Shown here in pieces: positions 36,801 through 48,471 of a stretch of DNA of 64,000 nt; positions within the stretch are counted from its first letter, which is position 1; every line of letters starts with the position of its first letter. Source of the stretch: Omphalotus guepiniiformis (taxonomy: Eukaryota > Basidiomycota > Agaricomycetes > Agaricales > Omphalotaceae); NCBI GenBank assembly GCA_028554645.1, contig JAQOOI010000019.1:1054001-1118000 (forward strand), given 5' to 3'. The translations under genes were made by a program, and so were the position numbers. The notes below the pieces were generated by a model. It saw nothing but the letters and a program-made list of their open reading frames with translations. It was not told where the DNA came from and made no database searches.

Positions 36801-37882
36801 TTGAACGAAAAGTCGTGCCTAAGACGGCATCACAGCCGTTCGATTCAAAGTGGAGGTGGGTGAAGATAGGTGAAGATAGTCTGCGAGACGCAGACCTGTC
36901 TCGATCCTATTTCCTTTAATCTATAGTTTGATGCTACAGGGGCATGGGACACAAATTTTCACCACGAGACTCCTACTTTCGACAGGCTTTCTTCTCCCAT
37001 CACTTGTTTGATTAACTGGCCTAGGCAGGGTGCGAATGCTATGCTGAACGTTGGTGAGTGACAACGACATGCACATTCCAAAGAAGATGTGATGATTGGC
37101 ATGTAAACTATGGGCAGGCCATCATAAACCAAGAATCGGGCTTGCCATAGACTCACCAGAGGCCTACGTAAAACGACACCCAAATAGATACTCCTGATTA
37201 CTCTGAGCTTCTCTGCACGAACAGCATTGATGTTGGGGAGATTACCTAGTGCAACATTGAGCTGATTTAGTTGTTCCACTAACATCAATTGCCAGTCATC
37301 ACCATTATACCAGTACAAGCCTAGCTAAGCACCTGTCGTTGTTCGGAGTTTTGCTACTGTGTTGGAAAGATGTGCGGGGATGGGGCCAATGGCTCCGCAA
37401 AGGACCACGCTACTTTGATTGAGCAAATTCTGGATGAGCATTGGCTCTAGGTGGATTCTTGAGTCGGGATAGTAAGAGGGTGGCACGAGCAAGAATGAAC
37501 CAAAAGCGCACGAGTAGTGCTGTAAACCCTGTACTGTAGTACAACGTTTTGCAAAGAATTGATGCTTGCGAAGCATTCATTGCATTGTGCTTTAGTCATT
37601 AGGTGATTCAGATTCATGGTATCGACCTGTTAGTGCAGGAAGTATTCGGATTGTATTGGGCCTCTTCAATGGTTAGTTTGACAATGGTAAAACTAAAATA
37701 GGGGTCTGAGGGAAGGCGGTAAAGTTCACCATGTGACTTCTGATTCTGGCAATTTTACGGCCCTTTGCAAGTTGCCGGTCAAAGTGGAGCTGAACCCATT
37801 CACTTCACCGTCCCCAGTTCCATGCCAGCGAAACGCTTTTGATCTGTACCATATATCAGTTCAAGGTCGTCTTTCTTTCTCT
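33828..37882. other. Long AT-richer spacer, at most one doubtful small gene
   Basis: About 4 kb. The 33.9-34.5 kb and 35.2-35.6 kb parts are AT-rich and without frames. On the minus strand 34560-35116 has exon-like pieces: MNTQLRRLTGLKQKKIIGG at the start, later RIPRPCIRPVQRGSAPENF and YNHALWSM ahead of a good GTAAGT donor. I cannot join them into a recognisable protein. A 161-codon plus frame (36434-36919) and a 119-codon minus frame (36959-37318) show no motif. No gene is called. Confidence 0.4.
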
Positions 37883-40443
37883 ATGCTTCGAAAGCAAGCT
37901 GCACCAGTATCATGCCGGCTCATCGCTGTTCGTCGCCTCTCTGGCTTGCACAGCAACAATTTGGGCCCAACGAATAGAGAGACTGTAAAACGCCTTACTC
38001 GTGCCTTTAGAAAGTCGGAGAGAGATGAGCGGATGAGCATTACTATGGCTCTTACACCAGTTCGCGAGTATGTCTTTTTTGTCTGCTTGTTTCATTCGAT
38101 TACAACTGTCTAATGAATGTATTCTTTAGGTACATGGGAGGTTTTACTCGTCCCACTGAAATACGGGCGTCCAACTGGTTTCCTGGAGGGAGGTACCTTA
38201 CAGAACACAAACCAAACGAAAACCCTTCTGTGTTCGCTTACGAGCCTCATACCATCTTTCTCCTCGAGTCTCGCTACGATATCCAGTACGGTGTTGGCCG
38301 TGTCGATGCTCCTGCGCATATCGTCGGTATCTGCAGGACCAGTGACTTTGAAGAAGTGGTCAAAATGTTCAACTCGCGCGACGCGTCGGGTGAGTGTATA
38401 GAGTACATGGACAATGCTCGTTGGCCCTGGCTCAAACCCAAGCCGAACAAACCAATCGTATGGTGGGAGTCGAAGGAGGAAAAGGAGAAGATTCTGGACG
38501 AGATTAGGTCCGGGCTGACCGAGGACGAGAGTCAGACATTGAAGAATACCCTAGAAGCTACGACTCTGGAATCGGATCAGGATCTACAGGCCAAGAGAGA
38601 TGCGTTACAAGAAAGGAAGGATTTGAGAAGACAGATTGTGCAGACAGCAGCTGTCGCTGAGCGGGTCTCGGAGGAGCAAGAGCTTTCGTCCATTGATACA
38701 GACATCAAACCTCTTCAGGGTAAAGTTCCCTTCGAAGTCGAATTTGAGGATGGGAGGGTACAGCATCCGAGTGGATTCGAGCCTCCCACTCCCGCGGATA
38801 AATATAGGGACCATGAATACCATCTGTCACCTCACCCTGCGTCTAAAATTGCGGCTGCTTTGCGTCGTCGACACATTGCTTCTGCGTCTGAGCATCATTC
38901 GGACTCGTCACTTAAAGTCGAGCAGTGGGCGGCGGCCAAGGGGCGCACGCCTCTTATGCCTGAACTGACGGACGGCATTCTGACCGGAGGGTTCAAGGCC
39001 GCTACACAGCCGAAAGAAGCGAAGATTCCGACGGAAATTCATGGCGTACTGGATAAGGATGTTGCACAGCCAATGCAGCATGCGTCTGGGTTCGTGCCTC
39101 CGACCTCGCGGATGGCTAGAGGGGAGACGGTTGCGAGGACGCATATAGTTCCTGGAGAGCATGCAACGACAGAACCCCCGACGCCACCTGAGAGGTGGCC
39201 TACCTTTGCGTCTGGAGATGCAGCTTTCCACGATGCCCAGGAAGCAGGGCCTGCGGCGCAGGATCAATCAGTAACGGCTGACACTGTCAAAGCGGTAGCG
39301 ACACACAATAAAAGCATCGGAGAGTTGCGTGCGAAGTACTTTGAGCACATCAAAGACGAGCCGTTCTGGCGCCCGCTGCTGTCGATCACGACTTCCACCC
39401 GGCCGCTGGCGCAGACGCTCGCTCGACTGTCCCGTGGTCTCTCCCGAGGCAGGCCTTTTGTTTCGATGATCTCACTCGACGATAGGAAAACTAAACACTC
39501 GTACGCTGCGCGCATGCGCTCCCTGAGGATCGACCGTATGCGCACGCTTGCTACGGAGATGGCGCAGTTGCTTGCTGGAGCCCGTGGGGGGCTTGTAGGG
39601 ATACGCTTTGGTGTCTATGAGCGTGGCCGCGGGATTGAAGGCGAGGGTTTGGATAAACCTATTGAATGGAAGAAGAGAGTTATTGGTGTGGGAGTGGGAG
39701 ACTGGTATAACCTTTCTGATGAGGTTGTGGAAAGCTTCAACATCCTAGGTAAAGAGGAGGTTGCGGATGTCTTTGAGTCGAGTTCGAAGGAGCAGAAGCC
39801 GTTCTTGGTGTACAAGTTTGATGACTGGGGGAAACCGACCGAGTCGCTGGATACGCCCTGGCCCGCGATGGATTTGATGACAGATGAGATAAGGGAGGGA
39901 TTCCAGGTCAACAGTGCAATTGCGAAGCTTGAGCAATTGATGACTCTGGATGGGGTGACACCGCACAAGACATATGTAGCGTTTGACCTCAAGACGCTGG
40001 AAAAGTTTCTGAACGAGGAATTTATGGAAGTCTACAGGAACCTTCAAGGGGGTGTTCGGTTGTCGCAGGTGCAACCGTTACTTGAGCTTTCCAAGAATAC
40101 GGAGCTGCCGTTACGTATTGGAATGGAGAACGGTGCATTGCCAGATTTGACAGGGTATGTGGTGCTTCACGGCAATAGTGCAAGGCGCGCGGTTGCAACT
40201 CGGATCGATGCGTTGTACGACAAGTACATGAAGGCGATTGCTTTGGTGAGAGTTATGCGTGCACGCGGGGTATTGTACCCGTCCACGTCGACTCTGTATA
40301 AAGATCTTGAGGGGAAGTATGTGTCAGGGGAGATTTATGACGCTTCGTTGAAGTCTTTGGAGAGAAAGTGGGAACAGTTTGAGGAGGACGAAGAGGACGA
40401 TATGGATGACGATGAGCCTGAAGAGGAGAGGAAAAATGCGTAG
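37883..40443 (+). CDS. 832-aa protein of unknown function, probable mitochondrial
   Basis: Two exons (37883-38067, 38130-40443) join across a 62-nt intron in frame to give 832 residues. The N terminus MLRKQAAPVSCRLIAVRRLS is Arg/Ser-rich and free of acidic residues, as in mitochondrial presequences. The body has FTRPTEIRASNWFPGG, YDIQYGVGRVDAPAHIV, a charged helical stretch (LQAKRDALQERKDLRRQ), two similar short motifs HPSGFEPPTP and HASGFVPPTS, then a more conserved-looking half (SRGLSRGRPFVSMISLDDRK, KPFLVYKFDDWGKPTESL). The C-terminal tail is strongly acidic (EEDEEDDMDDDEPEEE). I do not recognise the family. A mitochondrial translation or RNA role would fit but is a guess. Downstream, EAF3 starts 321 bp later on the same strand. 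Confidence 0.8.
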
Positions 40444-40764
40444 GTATGTTCTACTGAGCATTATCATTCGTTCTTGGAAAATTAGTCCGTCAGTAGCGCA
40501 TTGACGTTGACGAATGTAGCTTGTTGTCAATTAATTCCATTGTGTACATATTAGCATTCATGTTTTCAACAAATGTTAGAACTAGTATTCTGTCATGGGT
40601 TGTACTAGATGATACCAAATATAATAGTTATTAGGAGAGGTTGCGTTTGGTTTTTGTCCACGCGCGGCACAAAGCTCTGCTTCTCGACATCCAACCTCTT
40701 TCTTCCGTGCTTGTGCCTGCTATTCCTTTCACGTTTCAATTCTTTCACCGAAGTCACGACTACA

Positions 40765-42191
40765 ATGTCAGAGCTCAGCAACATCACCTCATCCACAACA
40801 CACCTCTTCTGGAAAGTGAACGAAAGATGTCTGTGCTATCACGGGCCGCTGATATACGAGGCTAAAATACTCAAGATACGAGCAGAGAACGCGGAAACGG
40901 TTGAAGCAGGACCGAGTTTTTTCGTTCATTACAAGGGGTGGAAGCAGACGTGAGTATGAACCCTGCGCGTGATGTTGGAGGGAGATTCGGTCTGTGTACT
41001 CCCGTTGAAAGAATCTAATTGTTCTCTTTCTTGTGTGCAGGTGGGACGAATGGGTCCCGGAATCGCGTGTTTTGAAATTCGACGAGGCAGGCCTTGCAAA
41101 GCAAAAAGCACTCATTGCTCAAGGGCAGGCTGCTAGTGCCACTAGCTCGAAGATCACTGCTGGGAAAGGTACGTTGGTTGCTTTTTCTACTTTGACAAAA
41201 GACTTATAAGAGGTTGCGTCAGCGTCTGGATCCGGACGTGAGAGGGAATCACTGAGCGGCATTGGTACGCGGGCTGGTATTAGGAAGGAGGGTGCAAGAG
41301 GCACAAAACGTGCGAGGGAGGATGTACGTTTCATTCGGAACATTGCGCTTTTTTGAATAGGTGACTGAAGTCGTCATTGTAGGATGATAATGCGAGGCGA
41401 AGCGAGATGAAGTTAACGGTGCCGGAGGTGCTTAAGGTCATGCTGGTAGACGACTGGGAGTTCATCACGAAAAATCATCAGGTCCGTTGTTCTTTCTTTT
41501 CTCCGACGTGTCATTGAAGGACTATGTATGTAGCTCGTCACTCTACCACGATCTCCAACCGCCGAACAAGTCCTAATGCAGTTTGAAGAGCATGTCAAGA
41601 CTACTAAACCACCAAAGTGCGTAAAAAAAGGCACTCCTCATGTGCCCAGCTGGTTTTTATGTCTTTTGTACTGAATGATTTTCAGTCTTCGTGATCCAGG
41701 TCTTCTCGCACACACTATTGTTACTGGGCTGCAGATTTACTTTGATCGGTCGTGTGGCATGAGTCTTCTCTATCGGTTTGAGAGGCCGCAATATGCGGAT
41801 ATAAGAAAACGGTATATCACCGGACCCCAAGTGAAGATTGAAGAGGCTGTTGAGATGAGCGCAGTGTATGGGGCGGAGCATTTGCTGAGGATGCTTGGTC
41901 AGTTGATTATATTCAGTTTGCTCAAAAGTATTCTTGTTGACAGGACAGTGCTTCTTCAAGTGTCGCTACCGCAGATGATCGCAAATTCGTCAATGGATGC
42001 AGAGTCGGTAGGTTTAGTGAGGGATTATGTCAATGAGCTTTTAAAGTATGTGCTTGCTTGTTTCGTCACCTTCGATGATTCAAAGCTGATTATTGCGCTT
42101 TTGCAGATTCATGGAGGCAGAAAAAGACCGTATTTTCCAAAGGGAATATGATACCCCCAGTGAAGCCTATGGAAATACAGCAAGGTCGTGA
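40765..42191 (+). CDS. EAF3: Chromatin modification-related protein EAF3 / MRG15
   Basis: Subunit of the NuA4 acetyltransferase and Rpd3S-type deacetylase complexes, binding methylated H3K36 through its chromo domain (family knowledge). N-terminal chromo-barrel: [17 protein letters not shown], then [20 protein letters not shown] and RVLKFDE, spanning about residues 15-75. A basic/Gly/Ser-rich linker contains KRARED. The MRG domain follows: [72 protein letters not shown] and [19 protein letters not shown]. It ends [11 protein letters not shown]. Seven or so exons with short introns, total about 330 residues, as usual for the family. All motifs intact. Confidence 0.95.
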
Positions 42192-42532
42192 ATAGCCAGT
42201 GCTGTAGCTCATTCTATGTTTTTGTTATGCGTACGTGTATGATTGTCTTTGTATCACCACCAACTTCGAGCTTGAGCGGTAACTTAGAGTCAAAGCTGAA
42301 CTTCTCAAGCAAAATCCAGAGTTTACGACTTCCTTCTTCTTCGAACTTGAGAGTCATCGATTTCTTCAGTACTCTCATGAAAGCGATATTTTGCGTTAAT
42401 TGGATTCCCAGGTCGGGTTCCCATATGGACTCCATAGGATAGAAATATGGATTCTCAAGATGGCGCACTTCTCTTGAGTGACGTCATGTATGATATGCTC
42501 GTCTTTCTGTCTCAACCCCCACGACTTTAACT
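42192..42532. other. Intergenic, no gene seen
   Basis: Between EAF3 and the peroxiredoxin gene on the same strand; promoter of the latter. Overlapping 84-codon frames on both strands at about 42188-42468 mirror each other and carry no motif. Confidence 0.5.
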
Positions 42533-43353
42533 ATGACTTCCATCCTCACTTCTGCTGCACAAACTGCCCACTCTGCTGCTGCTACTCTGCTCAGCAAAGC
42601 CCAGATTCAACCTGGCGGGAATATAGGCCAATACTCCGTCAAAGAAAGTGCCCCGGACAAGACCGTTGAGTTCAAGTTGACGGGCAAAAATATCATTGTA
42701 AGATACATCAGTTCTAGTCAGGTGGATCATTTCATGTTAATCTCGACTTTATCAGGTTGGTGTACCTGGAGCGTTCTCTGGGACTTGCAATGCACAGGTG
42801 ATATATCACTTGAGGTCTGGATGCCATCGGACACATAATGATAACTATTTCTTAGGTCCCAGAATACATCGAAAGTTATGATCAGTTCAAAGCTAAAGGC
42901 GTTAATGATATCTACGTTGTTGCAGTCAATGATGCCTTCGTGATGCAGGCGTTTCTTGTTGTGTTGGGACACAAGATTACTCACTATATGCGTCGTCCCT
43001 AGGGCCTGGAAGGATAAATTGGCACCCAGTGGGACAGGTAGCCTATCATTCTCTACCTGATATGCAAAAGCAACCTTTTAACGCGAGCTCATGTTTCAGG
43101 TGTTCGATTTATAGCTGACGACAAAGGCCTGTTGACGAGCGGTTTGGGACTAGTCTTCGATGCTAGTCCAGTCTTTGGCGCTCCTCGATCTAAAGTGCGT
43201 ACTCGCTCAGTGTATAACTAAATTGAAATGTTGAGCGAGTTTCAGCGTTATGCTATCATTGCAACCGGGGACCAAGTTGACACCATCGCCGTTGAAGAAG
43301 ACCCGACCAAAGTAACTGCAACAGGCGCGAAGACAATATTGGCTCAACTTTGA
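42533..43353 (+). CDS. Peroxiredoxin, Prx5/AhpC-TSA (redoxin) type
   Basis: Thiol peroxidase reducing H2O2 and organic hydroperoxides. Six exons give 179 residues. Motifs: KTVEFKLTGKNIIVGVPGAF, the active-site loop PGAFSGTC with the peroxidatic Cys at about 66, VPEYIESYDQFKAKGVNDIY, VAVNDAFVMQAAWKDKLAP, GTGVRFIADDKG and KRYAIIATGDQVDTIAVEED. The usual T-P-x-C is replaced by S-G-T-C, and I see no second Cys in the model, so it would work as a 1-Cys enzyme. The N-terminal 25 residues (SILTSAAQTAHSAAATLLSK) are Ala/Ser-rich without acids and may target mitochondria. The intron 42951-43002 adds one extra Ala relative to the family consensus. Convergent with the next gene, 141 bp apart. Confidence 0.93.
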
Positions 43354-43494
43354 TATCAGTCATTGTATTATATTGTAAGGATAAATTATAAAAACGGCAT
43401 GTAAAGTAAAAAGAGGAGAAGACATTGTCAACATGATTGTCTGCAGTTTGACGTATGGGGTGAATACAAGTAGCATCGAAGCTAGAGGGGCCAC

Positions 43495-44940
43495 TCAGAA
43501 GGGCGGGCCACAGGCTACGTCCGTCACACCACGACCAATATCGCTTGACTGGCCCGCGGACGGAAGGTGGAGTTCCGCGTTGTATTCGACTGTTTTCTCG
43601 ATATGAATTATGAGAGGCGGATTGGAACTCTGCCGGTGATGCGTCTTGAACATCAGCTTAGGCGTTGTTTTCACTAACGACTCCCGTCGTGAGCTTGTTC
43701 CGGCCACACTCTCCCTGAATGGAAGAGCCGGTAAAACGAAATTGAGTGTACTGGATGGTGGCCGCGCAGAAATCGGCTTTGTGAACTGCAATTTCAGTAC
43801 GTGTGCATTACCAGACGCGCACAGCGTCAGCGACAAAGTAGAAAGTATGGCCTGAGCATTGCTGTCAACCATAGTTGTAACAGGACAGAAAGTGATGGCT
43901 TACAATGAGTGGGACTTCTGCACTGTGGATTACATCTGCATGAACGAAGGACATCTTTGTCGCTGCGACTATTACTACCAAGTCAGTGATCTATGATAGG
44001 TAGCGTCACAAACTTGTTGGCAGCCAGAAGAGAGAAAGCTCGCACCCTTATCACGATGCAATCCACACCAGCTTCAAGGGCAAGCATTAGAAAGCTGGCG
44101 TTCGACCAGAAGTATTTGGTCGCCTGATGTTGGATGCGTAAATTTCTGTCGAAGAATTTGTAAATTTTGGACACAGTGATATGAGAAATCAACGAACGTG
44201 TATCGTCGGAGAATCATCATACTGGCGGCCGTTGAGATACAGGTGCTTAGAGCAGTCGAAGTAAGTTCCAAGATCAAAGGGGTTGTATCGGGTAATGACC
44301 AGACAACCGAGACACATCCGATGGCTTGTATAAGTGAAATTCAGTGGTGTCAAAGCTCGTAAGTAGACGTTTCCAAATTACCATGGCAAAAAAAGGTGAC
44401 AAAAATCAAGGTGACAAAAATCAAGGCCATGAAGATGTTTGCCTGATAGCTGGGAACAGGATGCCGAACGAGCCATGCATACCGTATGACAACCAGGGTG
44501 CTTGAAAGCAGCTACGTTGTCACAAAAGTTAAAATGACGACAGAGATCCAGTACTGTGTGTTCACCATTGTCTGTCGAAGTACAGCGACAGTATCTTGCG
44601 AGTAGTGGATTTGTAGTACCTCTAAGATCATGAACACGGCGTGTATTGTCGTCAAAGTGAACAGCGTGGTGGCGGCGCTGTAGGTGACAAGACCGACTCT
44701 CGGACGATCTCCTTCACCTTGTGTTTGAGTTCTAGAGCCGATGTGAACCACATTCAAGTCAACGAGAGTCCGCCCACCTAAGACACTTCCTGACGAATAA
44801 GACGAAGACGGTGTAGAAGACGCCTGCAGAAAGGTTAAAAAGAACCATCGAGTGATTCTGTTCAGAAGGGGCGCACCATAAAGAAGAGCTGTCGGAAACA
44901 GTTTGACAGGTAATGCAGACGGCGGTGATAAGAGAGACAT
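43495..44940 (-). CDS. Polytopic membrane protein, uncharacterised basidiomycete family
   Basis: The start MSLLSPPSALPVKLFPTALL is followed after one intron by a membrane segment (YGVFYTVFVLFVRKCL). Next: RPRVGLVTYSAATTLFTLTT-IHAVFMILE, then MVNTQYWISVVILTFVTT and a further segment (YQANIFMALIFVTLIFVTF). In that segment a 15-bp unit coding LIFVT is duplicated. The C-terminal cytosolic tail (about 43495-43872) is Ser/Pro-rich and ends GVTDVACGPPF. The layout 'short N terminus, several helices, polar tail' resembles the many uncharacterised multi-helix receptor-like proteins of mushrooms; function unknown. The central exons (43985-44500) are poorly resolved, so helix number is uncertain. It is divergent from PRE4 across 488 bp. 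Confidence 0.5.
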
Positions 44941-45428
44941 GCAAAAAAAGGTCTAAACAAGAACGAAGAGGATTGAAAGGAGAGCACAATGACTCGTCCA
45001 AGTCAGGTTACGCCTAACTATAAAGTAGACGAAGCCGTGCTGTATCATTTGCTGTTTCTCTGCTGTAAGTCATATTCTGAGATCCATACAGCTAAGGCCG
45101 AGTTGATTTCAAACCATCCACGGAGAGAGTCCGTTTAAGTGAATGTTTATGATCAGTTGCTAAATCATCGGTGGTGTCTCCTTCAAGTCAACAAAGATAT
45201 TGGCTGGGAGAAGGTAATAATCTTCGGTTCGCAATAGAGCATGAGGGATCAAAGAATTCTATGGCCAGGAGAATCAGCAGACGCAAGGACAAGTCAGAAA
45301 TAGTTGAGGAAGAGTGGATAGTCGCGGCGTTCAAAAGGTAAGGTTCCTCGGACCGGAAATGGCTTACGTAACGCATACGCGTTCAAGCTTGCGCGTCTTG
45401 TGTTAGAACTTCCATTTCTCTTTCTACA
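44941..45428. promoter_or_regulatory. Divergent intergenic region
   Basis: Spacer between the start of the minus-strand polytopic protein (44940) and the plus-strand PRE4 start (45429). It must contain both promoters. No TATA box or coding exon recognised. Confidence 0.45.
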
Positions 45429-46505
45429 ATGGACCACTTTCCAACAAACTGGGGTCGTCCTGTACGTGTAAAATATCATCTTAAAGAAACATTCTTACCT
45501 CTTTGCTTCAGCGAAATGATGCTTTTGATGCATACGGGACGTATCCTATTGCTCAGCGGCCTTATAATGGACCAAGGGATACATTTTCAGAGGGGGTGCA
45601 ACATACACAGTACGCTTTTGATAACATATGCCTTGTTTATTTTCTTATTCCTCGTGTGCCATTAGACAGCCCATTGTCACGGGCACCAGCGTGCTTGCGA
45701 TTAAGTATAAGGACGGGATAATGATGGCCGCTGACAATCTGGGTAAGCCCCTGCAGTTGTACAACCAAGATTACCATTCCAACTACCTTTCATTCTCCAG
45801 CATCATACGGATCTCTCGCCCGTTTCAAAGATGTACAGCGTCTACATGCTGTTGGAAACAATACCATAATTGGTGCCGGAGGGGACATGTCCGACTTTCA
45901 GTATATTCAATCTCTCTTGGACGGTCTCATGATCGAGGAATTCACGGAGCAGGATGGTCATTCTCTCGGCCCGGCAGAAATACACGAATATCTCTCTCAA
46001 GTCATGTATGGCCGCCGATCTAAGATGGACCCTCTCTGGAATTCTTTGATAGTCGGCGGTTTTAAGGATGGCAAGAGGTTTGTTTCCAATCGCTTTGGAT
46101 CCGTATCGTATCTGAACCTTTGTCTCCACTTTCTCATAGATTCTTGGCGTACGTTGATCTTTTGGGCACCACATATTCCGCCTCAACACTAGCAACTGGT
46201 TATGGTGCCTATATAGCCCAGCCATTGCTTCGGAAAGCTGTCGAAGGATATGAGGATGCTTTGACAGAGGACGAAGCGCTGAAAATTCTAGAAGAAAGTA
46301 TGAAAGTGTTGTACTACCGGGACGCGAGAAGTTTGAACAAAGTATGTTTTGCCGGCTATATCACGCGTCTATTGCTTAACCCAGGCTGTAGTTTCAAATC
46401 GCTACAATAACAGCCAAAGGCGCTAATATCTCCGAATCACGTAGCCTGGAAACATCTTGGTCGTTTGCGGAGGGTATTAGAGGATATGGATCCCAGACTC
46501 AGTGA
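45429..46505 (+). CDS. PRE4: 20S proteasome subunit beta-7 (PRE4 / PSMB4-type)
   Basis: Non-catalytic beta-ring subunit of the 20S core particle. Six exons give roughly 255 residues. A propeptide (MDHFPTNWGRP-RNDAFDAYGTYPIAQRP) precedes the mature region at TQQPIVTGTSVLAIKYKDGI. Family motifs: MMAADNLASYGSLARFKDVQ, RLHAVGNNTIIGAGGDMSDF, HEYLSQVMYGRRSKMDPLWN, LIVGGFKDGKRFLAYVDLLG, YSASTLATGYGAYIAQPLLR and VLYYRDARSLNKFQIATITA. The mature N-terminal TQ lacks the catalytic Thr1-Gly context of beta-1, -2 and -5, as expected for beta-7. It ends GYGSQTQ. All introns are short GT..AG and frame-consistent. Confidence 0.95.
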
Positions 46506-48471
46506 AAGTATTCGTGTACGCCATTGTATAATGTTATCCTTTGCATCCGTGCTATATTCCCCATGTAAACTGAAATAGTCTCGCACTTCTGCCATCCGGC
46601 ACTAGCAGTCTTCGCGATATCGGTAACTTCTGTCATGAGGAAGGTCAATGGTGCACATGATCCGATTTTCCTTTCACATCCGGGCTACATGACCTCCTAG
46701 GAACATAGGGCGAAGGGTGGATGTTGTACATCGATATCGAGGTTTCTTATTCAATATTGATATGGACCCTCTAATACCGTGATTACGACGGCGTTCTACT
46801 AGAATATGCCGTGAGTCCAATCTCTATGTGTAAGAGAACTGTCGTTACTGATTCTCTCAAATCTTTTTTTCGCGGCAGCTGTCCTTCTATTAGTAGATGG
46901 GACCTACAAGAGGTGTCTTTGCGCGGCGAGTAATCCATGATTTTGATGAGTTCACAAACCCTTAGATGATGCGAGTGCAAAATGATGACTTTTCAGTACT
47001 GATGAATGAGACCTACAAAAAGGTCTGCGTGCTATGGCCTCCAGCAAGAAGGCCAGTGGCAGAAGAGTCGGGATCACTACAGGATCGTCCCACAGCGGGT
47101 GAGCTGGAGGTATATCTTGAACATCACCGCGGGTCAGTGTTCCTGACTTTTGCTCGTCGCCTAGTTGCAGTTCATATACTGAATCGGTGGTCAACCAATC
47201 TCTTCTGTGGGATGTTGATCTTGTCAGGCTATGTACATCCATCTACTTTGTGATCCGTTGAAGTCATTGGTCAAATCATTCTAGTTGTGTCCCATATCAC
47301 CCCTTGACAGCCGCAGTCCACTTCAGCAACATCCAATAAAGCTTGCTGTTTCAAACAAATATCCCGATTCTCTGGTGAAGTTCATAGCTCCGAGTGTAGC
47401 AGTCGAACATGAATGCAGCCGCTGATTCAGTGTCTTCGTTCTCTCAGAAGAACTCCTCTACCGTGGCAGGGAGGTAAATTGAAACACCGTCGCTGGCACG
47501 TTGTTCTGCTACTGTCGATACGGCATGATTTTGGACGTAGCAGCCCGAACTTCGCCTTTGATTGGTTCTTGCCATTTTGAAACAAATACGCCTGTACTGG
47601 TTTTTGGTGGCACCGATTGGGCCTCCCGCTCAAACGAGCAAAGGCATTCAAAGCATCACCTATTCGGGCCCGAAACTTTGTATTGCACACGCATGATTTT
47701 ACAGCAAAACCTAGAGTTCTATCCGTCCTGTGCTAATTTCCTTGTGTAAAGGTACGAGCGATATCGCTGGTCGCAGTGGGAAGTGCAACGACGATGAATC
47801 TTGAAGTGATTGATTGTAGCAGTCAGATTCGTTCTATCTGCAGCTTCCATGTACATTAGTTACACTGATACTTCTCAAGTGAAGGTTACCTTGATCATCA
47901 TGCACAATTTGTGTGAAATTCGTTGTTCATTCTCAAGTGAAGGTTACCTTGATCATCATGCACAGTGTGTGTGTAGAAATTTGTGCCTGCCTAGGCCGTA
48001 TGAAATCGAGTATTATAGTAGTATACAAGTGGTCCTAATCATACATCATCATCCAATGGGTGAAATAATAAATAGACGAGACGAATGCAAACAGCGCGGA
48101 GTAATCGGGAATTTAGTCAAACGTCGGTTGAAAAGGTCGAGTGGATTGGGAGATAATTGTCGGAGGGAGCGGGGTAATTATACCAAAGGAGATCAGTGGT
48201 TTTGGGTTTGAACCTGTTTGAACTGATGTGCAAATTTCAATTGTCAAACCTCCTGACATAGCGGATCAGGAAGAAGCCAACATGAGGACGAAAAGGACAT
48301 CAGAATACAAGAATGGAGATGAGACTAAGACGCACGAGAGGGAATGTGGTGATCGTCTACTATTGTACAATACGCCGACTCGAGAGAAGACAAGATAGTA
48401 GCGAACATAATGCAGATAGCCTACTAGGAGGTTCCGATAAAACATAGGAATAGAGTTTCGAACGATGAAAA
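46506..48471. other. Spacer, no gene supported
   Basis: About 2 kb between PRE4 and PPxY copy 2. Overlapping open frames of 80-96 codons on both strands (for example 46966-47253 plus and 46952-47242 minus) mirror each other and show no motif. Contains the short direct repeat described at 47873. Confidence 0.45.
47873..47964 (+). repeat. Short direct repeat (34 bp x 2)
   Basis: The 34-bp sequence beginning tctcaagtgaaggttacctt occurs at 47873-47906 and again at 47931-47964, 58 bp apart, without a visible mismatch. Local duplication; no coding role. Confidence 0.85.

Noticed and set aside
36434..36919. 161-codon plus-strand frame as a gene
   Set aside because: No recognisable domain, no splice-linked exons and no promoter features; kept only as a note.
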